This document shows, piece after piece, positions 17,701-26,250 of a stretch of 64,000 nucleotides of DNA. This DNA comes from Lewinellaceae bacterium (GTDB lineage Bacteria; Bacteroidota; Bacteroidia; Chitinophagales; Saprospiraceae): NCBI GenBank assembly GCA_016712415.1, contig JADJRC010000001.1, positions 124,001 to 188,000 of the forward strand, in the 5' to 3' direction. Position 1 is the first letter of the stretch. Each line of letters opens with the position of its first letter. The position numbers and the translations under genes are program-made. Under the pieces are notes generated by a model that worked only from the letters and a program-made list of their open reading frames with translations, was not told where the DNA came from and did not search any database.

Positions 17701-17961
17701 CTAGTTTTCTTTTTTCCACTTCTGGATCAGTTCGCGGGATGGCTCTGACAGGTTTCCGGGGTCGTATTCAAGGCTGTTCAGGATTTCCAGCAGGCTGTTG
17801 ATGCGGGCTTCCGTATCGAAAAATTTGTTTATTACGGCGATGCGGCGGCTTTCCACGATACAATAACCGCTGTGGAATGTGCCTTTTTCATAGCGAATGG
17901 TGTAGTCCAGTTCCCTGAACAACTCTTCCAGTTTTTTCAGCGTTGTCTGGGTATAGCGCAT
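17701..17961 (-). CDS. Small conserved protein of unknown function (86 aa)
   Basis: An 86-residue soluble protein with no signal peptide or membrane segment. It reads as helix, strand, helix: an N-terminal amphipathic helix (TLKKLEELFRELDY), a strand pair ending RRIAVINKFFDTEARINSL, and an acidic-basic C-terminus. It resembles a small protein seen in many Bacteroidota beside MBL-fold hydrolases, but no function is known to me. The ATG at 17961 is preferred over a longer frame because the extra residues would overlap the divergent barrel gene. It ends 1 base before the MBL gene and is probably translated with it. Confidence 0.7.
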   Translation of the reverse strand: MRYTQTTLKKLEELFRELDYTIRYEKGTFHSGYCIVESRRIAVINKFFDTEARINSLLEILNSLEYDPGNLSEPSRELIQKWKKEN

Positions 17962-18052
17962 ATTCGAAGTTTGACGGTTTCTAAGTTTTTCCACTCGACA
18001 CATTCCCATATCTTCGCCGCAAGCCGCGCAAAAGTATCCAAAATCTCCCACT

Positions 18053-18694
18053 ATGCGAATCAACACAATTGCTGCATTATTACTGCTCGTCTCCGGCCTG
18101 CTGCCCTTCGGCAGCGCCGCACAACAACGTTTCAAGGCCGGCCTTATCGCCGGCGTGACCGCTTCACAGATCGATGGCGACGCCTCGGCGGGCTACCACA
18201 AGGTAGGCCTTCAGGCCGGACTGCGGGGCGTGACGGTCCTGAAAGAAAAACAGGAGGTCAGCGTGGAAATCCTGTACACCCAGCGAGGCTGCCGCAACGA
18301 AGCCAAAACACCGCCGTTTTTCAAAACCACGCTCAACTACATCGAGGTGCCGGTACAATGGCACTACAACGACTGGCTGGTCGATCAGGGCGACGATGCC
18401 GACAATTACTACCGCGTGCAAATCGGCGCCGGGCTGGCGTTCGCCCGGCTGCTGGGGTACAAGGACGATTCCGACGGCTCTATCGCCGGCATCACGCCTG
18501 CGTTGCCCGACCTCAACCGCAACAGTTTCAGTTTTCTGATCAGCGCCACCCTGTTTGCCAACAAATACCTGGGGTTCAACTTTCGCTACAACCGGGCGTT
18601 GAATAAACTCTACAAACCAGGCAAACCGGGCACCAACTACGCGTATTCGCTCAACGAACATTTTTTGTCTTTCCAGGCGCTTGTTATGTTCTGA
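18053..18694 (+). CDS. Outer-membrane beta-barrel protein, PorT family
   Basis: A 213-residue exported protein. Its signal peptide (hydrophobic LLLLVSGLLPFGSAAQQ) is cleaved near residue 23. The rest alternates short amphipathic strands rich in Gly and aromatics (KAGLIAGVTASQIDG, QAGLRGVTVLK, YIEVPVQWHYN, FNFRYNRALNKLY) and ends in a hydrophobic strand with terminal Phe (LSFQALVMF), as in small barrels. The pattern is that of the PorT-like/OMP_b-brl_2 family common in Bacteroidota. It is divergent from the preceding small gene and 51 bases before the Ppx/GppA gene. A specific function cannot be assigned. Confidence 0.8.
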   Translation: MRINTIAALLLLVSGLLPFGSAAQQRFKAGLIAGVTASQIDGDASAGYHKVGLQAGLRGVTVLKEKQEVSVEILYTQRGCRNEAKTPPFFKTTLNYIEVPVQWHYNDWLVDQGDDADNYYRVQIGAGLAFARLLGYKDDSDGSIAGITPALPDLNRNSFSFLISATLFANKYLGFNFRYNRALNKLYKPGKPGTNYAYSLNEHFLSFQALVMF

Positions 18695-18745
18695 AATCGA
18701 TCCGGTGCAACCCTCCCCGCCTTTCGTCCACTTTTCCCTATCCCT

Positions 18746-19690
18746 ATGCGAGCTGCCGTAATCGACCTCGGAACAAATACCTTTCACCTGCTGATTGCCG
18801 AGTATGCGCCATCTTCCGGCAAATGGCGGGTCGAGGTCAAGCATAAAAGGTACGTAAAACTCGCGGAAGAAGGCATCCAACATATCGGAGATGCGGCCTT
18901 CAGTCGGGGAATAGAGGCATTAACGGCCTTCAAAGTACAAATTGAAGCCGCACAGATCGACCTGGCCCACCTGAAGGCATTCGGAACGGCGGCGCTGCGC
19001 ACGGCAGACAATGCCCCGGATTTTCTGGAAAAAACGGCCGAAATACTCGGCGTCCGGCCGGAGTCCATTTCGGGGTGGCGGGAAGCGGAACTGATCTACA
19101 AGGGGGTACGGCAGGCCGTCCCCTTTCCCGAGAGTCGCGTGCTCATCATGGACATCGGCGGCGGAAGCGTCGAGTTTATCATCGCCGACCGCAACCGGGT
19201 GTTCTGGCAGGAAAGTTTTCCGGTGGGTGTAGCGGTGCTTTGGCAGCGCTTTCACCGCCACGACCCGATCACGACCGAAGAAGTGCACGCGTTGGAGCAA
19301 TACCTCGAAACGGCGCTCGCCAGGCTCTGGCAGGCGCTCGAAACCTACCCCTGCCCTGCACTCATCGGCGCATCCGGCACTTTCGACGTGATCGACCAGT
19401 TCCTGCTCGACCCCGCCGACAAACCCGAGTTGTACGGACGGATACCCGTGGGCGACTTTTACCCCCTGTACGAGCGCCTCGTCCGCAGCACCCTTGCCGA
19501 GCGCCTGGCCATGCCCGGCCTGCCCGATGAGCGGATTGAAATGGTCGTGGTGGCTGTCGTACTGATCCGGTATGTGCTGCAAAAAGCCGCGACCGTCGAT
19601 ATTTACACATCCGTTTACGCCATGAAGGAAGGCATGCTGGAAGATATGGTTTCCGGCGCCCGGGATAAAAAAAATATATCCTTCCTTTGA
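18746..19690 (+). CDS. Ppx/GppA-family phosphatase
   Basis: A 314-residue cytoplasmic exopolyphosphatase or guanosine pentaphosphate phosphatase of the ASKHA fold. It begins MRAAVIDLGTNTFHLLIAEY, the phosphate-1 motif. Residue Glu at about 120 in SGWREAELIYKGV is the expected catalytic acid, and VLIMDIGGGSVEFII is the phosphate-2 motif. ALIGASGTFDVID supplies the adenosine motif. It is the short form without the C-terminal HD domain, usual for Bacteroidota. Members degrade polyphosphate or pppGpp and so tie to the stringent response; which one applies cannot be told. Confidence 0.9.
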   Translation: MRAAVIDLGTNTFHLLIAEYAPSSGKWRVEVKHKRYVKLAEEGIQHIGDAAFSRGIEALTAFKVQIEAAQIDLAHLKAFGTAALRTADNAPDFLEKTAEILGVRPESISGWREAELIYKGVRQAVPFPESRVLIMDIGGGSVEFIIADRNRVFWQESFPVGVAVLWQRFHRHDPITTEEVHALEQYLETALARLWQALETYPCPALIGASGTFDVIDQFLLDPADKPELYGRIPVGDFYPLYERLVRSTLAERLAMPGLPDERIEMVVVAVVLIRYVLQKAATVDIYTSVYAMKEGMLEDMVSGARDKKNISFL

Positions 19691-19756
19691 TTTGAAAACT
19701 TTTTCCGTTTTTAGAGCCAGAAATGAACGATCGCACACGAAACGAAAAGCAATAAC

Positions 19757-20974
19757 ATGAGCAGACCCGTCACCTTCCTCTGTGTTTCCAGTTACTTTAA
19801 GGGCAACGATTTTTTTCGCGGCGCCAAAGAAGCCGGCGCCAAAGTATATTTCCTGACATCCAAAAAACTCGAAGACAAGCCCTGGGCCAGGGAAGCCATC
19901 GACGAAATATTTTATGTGCAGCAAGGCCCTGAAAATGAATGGCATATGCCCGATGTCATCGGCGGTCTTGCCTGGCTCATGCGCGCGCACAAAATCGACC
20001 GTTTCGTGGCGCTCGACGACTTCGATGTAGAGAAAGGCGCCGAAATGCGGGAGCATTTTCGTATGCCCGGTATGGGTCAGACGACGGCGCGGCATTTCCG
20101 CGACAAACTCGCCATGCGGATGAAGGCTGCCGATTCCGGTATCCGGGTGCCGGCGTTTTCAGCGCTGTTCAACGACGATGAAATCAACCATTTTGCGGCA
20201 ACTGTGCCCGCCCCGTGGATCGTCAAACCGCGCGGACAGGCTTCGGCGACGGGTATGAAAAAAGTGTACCATGCCGACGAACTTTGGGAACATCTGAACA
20301 CCCTGGGCGGGGAGCGGCACAACTTCCTGGTCGAGCAGTTCAAGCCCGGCGACGTGTACCATGTAGACGCGCTCAGCGAGGGCGGCAAGGTCATTTTTGC
20401 ACGCGCGTCGCAATACCTGGCTACACCCTTCGAGGTGGCACACGGCGGCGGCATCTTCCGCAGCGCTACCGTGCCCTTCGGATCGGCCGATGAAAAGGCG
20501 CTGCTCGCCAGTACCAACGATGTGATGACGGCATTCGGCATGCAGCACAGCGCCAGTCATACGGAATTTATCAAATGCCACGACGACGGCCAGTTTTATT
20601 TTCTGGAAACCTCCTCCCGCGTCGGCGGCGCACATATCGCGGAAATGGTGGAGGCTTCCTCCAATGTCAATATGTGGCGCGAATGGGCGAAACTGGAGGT
20701 AGCCGTGGCCAGGGGCGAGCAATACCAACTGCCCAAAGTGCGAAAAGATTATGCAGGCATCATCGTGTCGCTCACGCGGCAGGAATGGCCCGACGACAGC
20801 CAGTTCACCGACCCGGAAATTGCGTGGCGCATGACCGGCATGGATCATCATATCGGCCTTATCGTACAATCTCCGAAACGCGAGCGCGTTATTGAACTGT
20901 TGGACGATTATGCCCTGCGAATCCAGCGCGACTACCACGCCAGCGCACCGGCGCCCACTAAACCTTCAAATTAA
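19757..20974 (+). CDS. ATP-grasp domain protein of unknown substrate
   Basis: A 405-residue cytoplasmic protein. The N-terminus (VTFLCVSSYFKGNDFFRGA) is a Rossmann-like pre-ATP-grasp domain. The ATP-grasp core follows: FRDKLAMRMKAADSGIRVP (about 115-133), PWIVKPRGQASATGMKKV with the nucleotide-binding Lys, FLVEQFKPGDVYHVDALS, and FYFLETSSRVGGAHIAEM with Mg-binding Glu and Arg. Such enzymes join a carboxylate to an amine or thiol through an acyl phosphate. Members close to this pattern are often annotated as carboxylases or peptide ligases without proof. The gene stands alone. Confidence 0.8.
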   Translation: MSRPVTFLCVSSYFKGNDFFRGAKEAGAKVYFLTSKKLEDKPWAREAIDEIFYVQQGPENEWHMPDVIGGLAWLMRAHKIDRFVALDDFDVEKGAEMREHFRMPGMGQTTARHFRDKLAMRMKAADSGIRVPAFSALFNDDEINHFAATVPAPWIVKPRGQASATGMKKVYHADELWEHLNTLGGERHNFLVEQFKPGDVYHVDALSEGGKVIFARASQYLATPFEVAHGGGIFRSATVPFGSADEKALLASTNDVMTAFGMQHSASHTEFIKCHDDGQFYFLETSSRVGGAHIAEMVEASSNVNMWREWAKLEVAVARGEQYQLPKVRKDYAGIIVSLTRQEWPDDSQFTDPEIAWRMTGMDHHIGLIVQSPKRERVIELLDDYALRIQRDYHASAPAPTKPSN

Positions 20975-21045
20975 ACTGGCGTTGAAATTGCTGTAATATT
21001 TTGGCCGATATGGCCCGTTTTAATCCATCATAAACGTCTTGGTAT

Positions 21046-22005
21046 ATGATCTACCTTCGGTTTCTCCATGGGCTTTTTATAGCCAGCCTTCTGCTTTATG
21101 CGCACCCCGCCGCTGCCCGCGACGACTCCGGTCGCCTCTCCGAAACGCACTGGCAATATACCTACACCCTGCAACTGGAAACAAACAGCCTGGTGCAACA
21201 AGCCGGCGATCAATGGCAGCACTTTCTCTATTTCCGTTTTGATTCGGTGTGCCGGCAACAACTGAACGGCAAAGTCACGGAATCGGACTGGTGGCTCGAC
21301 AGCCAGGAATTGCACTTTGCATTCCGGCAGCAAAGTTTGTTCGCCCTGAGTCGCCTGAACGATTTTTCGCTTGAACTGACCTACATGTCAAAAGACGGTA
21401 AAAGCACCTATGTGCACCATTTTACGCGGATACAAAGGGAAAACTCCCCGCTCGGACAAGCCTCAAACACCCTGCCGGTGGTGTTGGTGCAAACCATTCC
21501 GCTGCCTCAGGCCGACCCGGAAATGACCACACAGGCCATCACCCTGCCGGCGCCGGGAACAGAACCGGCCAGCGTCGAACTGGTCGGCGGCGGATACTAC
21601 GGCGGCATCAATCCTGTGCTGCAGGATTTTATCACCATCAGCGGCGAAGGCCGGCTCATCCACCAGTTCGAAAGCATGCAGGGCAAGCGCCTCACCCAAA
21701 AAGCGGATATTCCAAAGGAAGAACTGGACAGGTTCATCGAATGGGCCACCAAGGAGCAACGTTTTATGGAAATGGAATCGTCGTACGACTGCAAAACACC
21801 CGAGTGCGAAAAAAGGAAGACGGTGAAACCCACACCGGTCCCGCTTCGGTTGAGCATTACAAGCGGCGAGGTGCGCAAGATGGTCACGGTGAGCATCTGG
21901 GGACTCGATAAAAACGGCAGGCGATACGTCAGCTATCCGCCGGAACTGGATCGCATTATCGACGCGGTACAACGCCTGGCCAGCCGCAACACAGCGATGA
22001 AGTAG
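21046..22005 (+). CDS. Secreted protein of unknown function
   Basis: A 319-residue protein with an N-terminal hydrophobic segment (FLHGLFIASLLLYAHPAAA) that reads as a signal peptide cleaved near residue 25. The mature part has a beta-rich first half (HWQYTYTLQLETNSL) and a second half with a Cys pair (YDCKTPECEKRK, about 245-256) and a C-terminal helix. No catalytic motif or known family was recognised. It is the last forward gene before a repeat array that starts a few bases after its stop codon. Confidence 0.6.
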   Translation: MIYLRFLHGLFIASLLLYAHPAAARDDSGRLSETHWQYTYTLQLETNSLVQQAGDQWQHFLYFRFDSVCRQQLNGKVTESDWWLDSQELHFAFRQQSLFALSRLNDFSLELTYMSKDGKSTYVHHFTRIQRENSPLGQASNTLPVVLVQTIPLPQADPEMTTQAITLPAPGTEPASVELVGGGYYGGINPVLQDFITISGEGRLIHQFESMQGKRLTQKADIPKEELDRFIEWATKEQRFMEMESSYDCKTPECEKRKTVKPTPVPLRLSITSGEVRKMVTVSIWGLDKNGRRYVSYPPELDRIIDAVQRLASRNTAMK

Positions 22006-22860
22006 TGGCCCGTTTTTTTGACAGGATCGACAGGGTTTTATGAGAAGATTGTGCTGCGGGATTTAACCTAGCAGTGGCGCGTGCTTTTTTGACAGGATTG
22101 ACAGGATTTTCTGAGAAGAATGTGCTGTGGGGTTTACCCCGACAGTGGCACATGTTTTTTTTGACAGAATTAACAGGATTTTCTGAGAAGATTGTGCTGC
22201 GGGATTTAACCTAGCAGTGGCGCGTGCTTTTTTGGCAGGATTGACAGGAGTTTCTGAGAAGATTGTGCTGTGGGGTTTACCCCGACAGTGGCACATGCTT
22301 TTTTGACAGGATTGACAGGATTTTCTGAGAAGATTGTGCTGCGGGATTTAACCTAGCAGTGGCGCGTGCTTTTTTGACAGGATTGACAGGATTTTCTGAG
22401 AAGAATGTGCTGTGGGGTTTACCCTGACAGTGGCACATGTTTTTTTTGACAGGATTAACAGGATTTTCTGAGAAGATTGTGCTGCGGGATTTAACCTAGC
22501 AGTGGCGCGTGCTTTTTTGACAGGATTGACAGGATTTTCTGAGAAGATTGTGCTGTGGGGTTTACCCTGACAGTGGCACATGTTTTTTTGACAGGATTGA
22601 CAGGATTTTCTGAGAAGATTGTGCTGTGGGGATTTAACCTAGCAGTGGCGCGTGTTTTTTGACAGGATTGACAGGAGTTTCAGAGAAGAATGTGCTGTGG
22701 GGTTTACCCTGACAGTGGCACATGTTTTTTTTTGACAGGATTGACAGGATTTTCTGAGAAGATTGTGCTGCGGGATTTACCCCGACAGCAACCATTATTC
22801 AAACTTGTAGACCCTGTAAATCCTGTCAAACTCTTATCATGTAAATCCTGTCATAAAAAC
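22006..22860. repeat. Array of about 11 alternating 71-72-bp repeats with an inverted tail
   Basis: The whole gap between two convergent genes is a tandem array. Each unit begins TTTGACAGGATTGACAGGAT and continues TTCTGAGAAGA, TGTGCTG and a variable half. Units alternate between type A (GGGATTTAACCTAGCAGTGGCGCG) and type B (GGGTTTACCCYGACAGTGGCACA), so the true period is about 143 bases. The last copy is an A/B hybrid. The array closes with AAATCCTGTCAAACTC and AAATCCTGTCATAAA, inverted copies of the unit's first motif. Short GACAGGATT-type repeats are common in Bacteroidota intergenic DNA, but a regular two-type array is unusual. No coding or RNA role was recognised. Confidence 0.9.
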
Positions 22861-22861
22861 A

Positions 22862-23530
22862 TCACAATAGCACGTCAGCCAACAGCACTGCTGCCGCGCC
22901 TGTGGCATAGCCCCTGTACAAATCGGCGGGGACGTGCGCTCCGAGCGCCAGGCGTGCAGTGCCGATGAGCCCGGCAAAGACAATGACCACGGCCAGCACG
23001 GCCAGCAGGCTCATTTGCAGGACGTCGCCGAAGCAGGGTATTTCCAACCCGTAATTCGCCCACTCGGGTCGCTTGAGCGCGAGTAAAACCATGGTCGCGA
23101 AGCCGCCCATACCCACCGCATGTGCGCTGATCTTGGTAAAAATATTGATAAAAAAGGCCAGAAACAGGCCGATTGTCGCGCCCAGCACACACACCTGAAA
23201 CAAGGCGGGCGCCTGCCCCACCGATGCCAGATTCTTATACAGCCACAGGTAAAAAACACCCGTGGCGATATAGGGACCGATGCGTTCCTGCTTGTCGCTC
23301 ATCTGCAGGCTGGTAATAAACCCCAGGGGTTTCATGAGCATCACGGCGAGAGCGGGCAGCAAAAAACTCGTGATAAATACCGATAACAACAGCAACATGG
23401 AGCGCTTGTCGCCGATGCCTGTACCCCCAAACTGCTGCGGGTTGACGGCAGTAAGAATCAACAGTATATAGGTCAGCACCAGCATAGGATGGCCAATCAC
23501 TGACAGCATATTGGCGAGCGTTCTGTTCAT
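22862..23530 (-). CDS. PAP2-like inner-membrane phosphatase family protein
   Basis: A 222-residue polytopic protein with about six hydrophobic helices and no cleavable signal. Three blocks match the acid-phosphatase (PAP2) motifs in relaxed form: MSDKQERIGPY (K-x-x-R-x-x-P, about 76-86), KISAHAVGMGG (S-x-H in place of PSGH, about 136-146) and RLALGAHVPADLYRGYATG (R...H...D, about 190-208). The family hydrolyses lipid phosphates such as undecaprenyl diphosphate or phosphatidic acid. The Ser of the third motif is Ala here, a variation seen in Bacteroidota members, so activity is likely but not certain. It sits 1 base downstream of smpB. Confidence 0.7.
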   Translation of the reverse strand: MNRTLANMLSVIGHPMLVLTYILLILTAVNPQQFGGTGIGDKRSMLLLLSVFITSFLLPALAVMLMKPLGFITSLQMSDKQERIGPYIATGVFYLWLYKNLASVGQAPALFQVCVLGATIGLFLAFFINIFTKISAHAVGMGGFATMVLLALKRPEWANYGLEIPCFGDVLQMSLLAVLAVVIVFAGLIGTARLALGAHVPADLYRGYATGAAAVLLADVLL

Positions 23531-23531
23531 G

Positions 23532-24008
23532 TCAGCGCACTTTAAAGGTTTTGTGCAGTCTGTCGAGCGTGCGTTTGTCCTCGCGCTCCTTGATCGTCTC
23601 GCGTTTGTCGAACATCTTTTTGCCCCTTGCCAGTTCGATGGTCAGTTTTGCCAGGCCGCGGTCACTGATGAATATCTTGAAAGGAATAATGGTGGAGCCC
23701 TTTTCGCGGATGCCCCGTTCGAGTTTGCGGAGTTCAGGCCTGCGCAGCAACAGTTTCCGGGTGCGGCGCGGCAGGTGGTTGCTATCGGTACCGTATTCAT
23801 ATTCAGCGATATACAGATTTCGCACCCATAGTTCGCCGTTTTCAAATACACAATACGCGTCGTTCAGGTTGGCATTGCCATTGCGGATACTTTTGATTTC
23901 CGAACCTGTCAGCATGATGCCGGCGTCGAATTCCTGCACGAAATAGTATTCGTAAGCCGCCTTGCGGTTCACGATCTCGATCTTCTGTTTTTTCTTCTCT
24001 TTGGCCAT
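23532..24008 (-). CDS. smpB: SsrA-binding protein SmpB
   Basis: SmpB binds tmRNA and guides it to stalled ribosomes for trans-translation. The 158-residue protein has the full family pattern: NRKAAYEYYFVQEFDAGI, the GSEIKSIRNGNANLND RNA-binding motif (about 34-49), ELWVRNLYIAEYEYG, and a basic C-terminal tail (KREDKRTLDRLHKTFK type) that enters the decoding centre. Length and start are normal, and a TACATTTG box lies 13 bases upstream. The tmRNA gene itself was not found in the window. Confidence 0.97.
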   Translation of the reverse strand: MAKEKKKQKIEIVNRKAAYEYYFVQEFDAGIMLTGSEIKSIRNGNANLNDAYCVFENGELWVRNLYIAEYEYGTDSNHLPRRTRKLLLRRPELRKLERGIREKGSTIIPFKIFISDRGLAKLTIELARGKKMFDKRETIKEREDKRTLDRLHKTFKVR

Positions 24009-24021
24009 GATTAAAAGCGGA

Positions 24022-24029
24022 CAAATGTA
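24022..24029 (-). promoter_or_regulatory. Candidate -7 box of smpB
   Basis: Reads TACATTTG on the reverse strand, a consensus TAnnTTTG, 13 bases upstream of the smpB ATG. That gives a very short leader. No clear TTG at -33. Confidence 0.4.
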
Positions 24030-24137
24030 AGGTGAATTGTTGAAAATGCCGGGGAAGGTACAAGCGCTGTTTTCTTCCCCTTCGCCAATACCCGCAAATC
24101 CCGAAATGCCCTATCTTGGTTCCCCAAAAGCAGAAAT

Positions 24138-24497
24138 ATGAAAATCGTTAACTGGGTCATGGCCCTCGTATTTGTACTTTTCGCAGCCGTACAATACAAC
24201 GACCCCGACCCCATTCAATGGATTGTGCTGTATGGCGGCGTAGCCGTACACTTTGCCATGGCCGCTATGGGGCGAATGTATCGTCCCGCCGTCTGGATAT
24301 GGCTGGCGGCGGCCGTCATCTGGGCCGCTACCCTGTTCCCTGCGTTTCTGGATTGGATCAACATGGGCGAACCTTCGATTGTCGAATCCATGAAGGCAGA
24401 AAAGCCCTGGGTGGAACTCACCAGGGAATTCCTTGGCCTGGTGATCGCAGCAGCGGGTTGCGTCTTTTTGCTTCGGAAGCGCAGCAGCAACTCCTGA
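24138..24497 (+). CDS. TMEM220-family small membrane protein
   Basis: A 119-residue inner-membrane protein with four hydrophobic segments (about 4-20, 29-47, 53-72 and 93-111). The diagnostic motif is AVQYNDPDPIQWIVLYGG just after the first helix, shared with bacterial and animal TMEM220 proteins. The function of the family is unknown. It lies divergent from smpB and upstream of rlmF in the same direction. Confidence 0.8.
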   Translation: MKIVNWVMALVFVLFAAVQYNDPDPIQWIVLYGGVAVHFAMAAMGRMYRPAVWIWLAAAVIWAATLFPAFLDWINMGEPSIVESMKAEKPWVELTREFLGLVIAAAGCVFLLRKRSSNS

Positions 24498-24602
24498 GGA
24501 GAGGTACAAACCTGTCCAAAAGCCATTTTGCCGGCGCGACGGCGCGGCACTAGCGCCGGAATACCGGTGATCAGACGCTTTCAAAGCACTACCTTCACCG
24601 CC

Positions 24603-25580
24603 ATGCACCTTAAAAAGAAAACGCAGCCGCAGGAAAAACCCAAATTACACCCGCGCAACAGGCACCGGGAGCGCTATGATTTAAAGTACCTGGTAGCGGC
24701 CTGCCCTGAACTGGCGTCGTTCGTTACCCTGAATGTACACGGCGGAGAGACCATCGATTTTGCAAACCCCGAGGCAGTGAAATTGCTGAACAAGGCCCTG
24801 CTCATACAACATTACGATATGATGTACTGGGACATCCCGCCGGGCTACCTGTGCCCGCCCGTTCCGGGCCGGGCGGACTACCTGCACAACATGGCCGATT
24901 TGCTGGGCTCCTATAATTTTGGAAACATACCAACCGGGGAAAAGATCACCTGCCTCGACGTCGGCGTCGGCGCCAATTGTATTTATCCTGTTATCGGTAC
25001 GAAGGAATATGGCTGGCGCTTTATTGGTTCCGATATCGATCCGGTTGCCGTGGCGTCTGCCAACAAGATTATCGACGCCAATCCGAGGCTATCCGGCATG
25101 GTGGAATGCCGTTTGCAAACCAACCCGACCGACCTTTTTTACGGCATTATTCAGAAGGACGAATACATTGATTTCACTGTTTGCAATCCGCCCTTCCACG
25201 CCTCAATGGCGGCGGCTACCGCAGGTACGCTGCGCAAACTGAGCAACCTGAACGAGAAGAAAATCAAAGCACCCGTCCTGAACTTTGGCGGCCAGAACGG
25301 GGAGTTGTGGTGCGAGGGCGGCGAAGCCCAGTTCGTCGGCAATATGATCCGCCAAAGCCGCCAGTTCGCCACCTCCGTATTCTGGTTTTCCACCCTGGTC
25401 TCAAAACAATCCCACCTCAAGGGCGCCTGCGACGCGCTGGCAAAGGCCGCTGCCGTTACCATAAAAACAATCCCGATGGGGCAAGGCAACAAAACAAGCC
25501 GTGTTCTGGCCTGGACCTTCCTGACGAAGGAGCAACAGAAAGCCTGGCGGGATTTGCGCTGGAAAGGAGGCGCCGCGTGA
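24603..25580 (+). CDS. rlmF: 23S rRNA (adenine-1618-N6)-methyltransferase RlmF
   Basis: RlmF methylates A1618 of 23S rRNA. The 325-residue protein starts with a basic region (KPKLHPRNRHRERYDLKYL) typical of the family. It has the SAM-binding motif CLDVGVGANCIYPVIG (about 117-132), SDIDPVAVASANKII and the catalytic N6-adenine motif NPPFHAS at 195-201. The last third (GELWCEGGEAQFVGNMI and SRVLAWTF) is also characteristic. The ATG at 24603 is preferred; a longer frame to 24528 has no family counterpart. Confidence 0.93.
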   Translation: MHLKKKTQPQEKPKLHPRNRHRERYDLKYLVAACPELASFVTLNVHGGETIDFANPEAVKLLNKALLIQHYDMMYWDIPPGYLCPPVPGRADYLHNMADLLGSYNFGNIPTGEKITCLDVGVGANCIYPVIGTKEYGWRFIGSDIDPVAVASANKIIDANPRLSGMVECRLQTNPTDLFYGIIQKDEYIDFTVCNPPFHASMAAATAGTLRKLSNLNEKKIKAPVLNFGGQNGELWCEGGEAQFVGNMIRQSRQFATSVFWFSTLVSKQSHLKGACDALAKAAAVTIKTIPMGQGNKTSRVLAWTFLTKEQQKAWRDLRWKGGAA

Positions 25581-25600
25581 ATAAAACCACGCGCCGCCTG

Positions 25601-25936
25601 CTACAACACCCGAATCAAAACCAGGATCAGCCCCAGGATGAAAATAATCGTAAAAATCTGTTTGTTGTACCGGGCCAGCCAATTGGGCAGATAGATATCA
25701 AAGTTATCTTTTTCGGAGTCCGAATATTTTCTGGCCCAAAGGGTAAGCGGGCAGAACATCCTGAACAGCAGCAGCACAATGCCCTCCAGGAATACCAGGG
25801 CGATGGATATCCAGGTAAAAACATTGACATCGCCGGTAATGCCGCTGTACACTACATAGAATATGACCGCAACAAAAAAGGCCCAGATCAGGGTGTGGGC
25901 AATCTTGATGGCGCGCAACTTTCCGGTATCATTCAT
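25601..25936 (-). CDS. Small membrane protein of unknown function (111 aa)
   Basis: A 111-residue protein with three hydrophobic segments (about 11-32, 38-57 and 92-110) and no signal peptide. A conserved-looking cytoplasmic stretch, CPLTLWARKYSDSEKDNFDIYLPNWLARYN, separates the second and third. The pattern of membrane pair, WARKY-like motif and membrane resembles DUF2784-type proteins of Bacteroidota, but that assignment is tentative. It is convergent with rlmF, with 20 bases between stop codons. Confidence 0.65.
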   Translation of the reverse strand: MNDTGKLRAIKIAHTLIWAFFVAVIFYVVYSGITGDVNVFTWISIALVFLEGIVLLLFRMFCPLTLWARKYSDSEKDNFDIYLPNWLARYNKQIFTIIFILGLILVLIRVL

Positions 25937-26250
25937 ATATAGATTTAAAGTATACCCCGCACATGCCTGCCATTTCCGGGCAACCATGCTTCATGGGAAA
26001 AACCGAATTTCAGATTTTAATGCAACTCGCCGCAATCACTTTCAGCCCTTCATCGAACTTTTCCAAACCCTGATATACTTAAATCTCCCTTCGATCGGGT
26101 TACCCAACATTCTACCTTTGGTGTCATAAAAGTTGGTCTAAACAGCCATATCGCCAATTATTCGGATATCTTCCATCGTGGCAATTAACTGATCGACAAC
26201 CATTTCGCCCGCTTTGTCCGCTTTCTGCAGTGTCATATGTATTTAATGGT
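25937..26250. other. Gap between two reverse-strand genes
   Basis: About 310 bases downstream of the TIR/LRR gene and upstream of the small membrane protein. Apart from a possible 32-residue reading frame (26138-26236, reverse) there is nothing recognisable. It may hold remnants of a longer neighbour of the TIR/LRR gene. Confidence 0.4.
26138..26236 (-). CDS. Possible 32-residue peptide or gene remnant
   Basis: An ATG-started frame 14 bases after the TIR/LRR stop encodes TLQKADKAGEMVVDQLIAT followed by a short helix ending DIRIIGDMAV. It is amphipathic and acidic with no membrane segment. It could be a small partner translated with the TIR/LRR gene, the C-terminal scrap of a lost protein, or chance. 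Confidence 0.25.
   Translation of the reverse strand: MTLQKADKAGEMVVDQLIATMEDIRIIGDMAV

Noticed and set aside
18920..20095. Reverse-strand open frame of about 390 codons across the Ppx and ATP-grasp genes
   Set aside because: It spans two well-identified forward genes and the gap between them, and has no recognisable domain.
22006..22860. CRISPR array
   Set aside because: Units are contiguous 71-bp repeats without unique spacers, and no cas genes are near.
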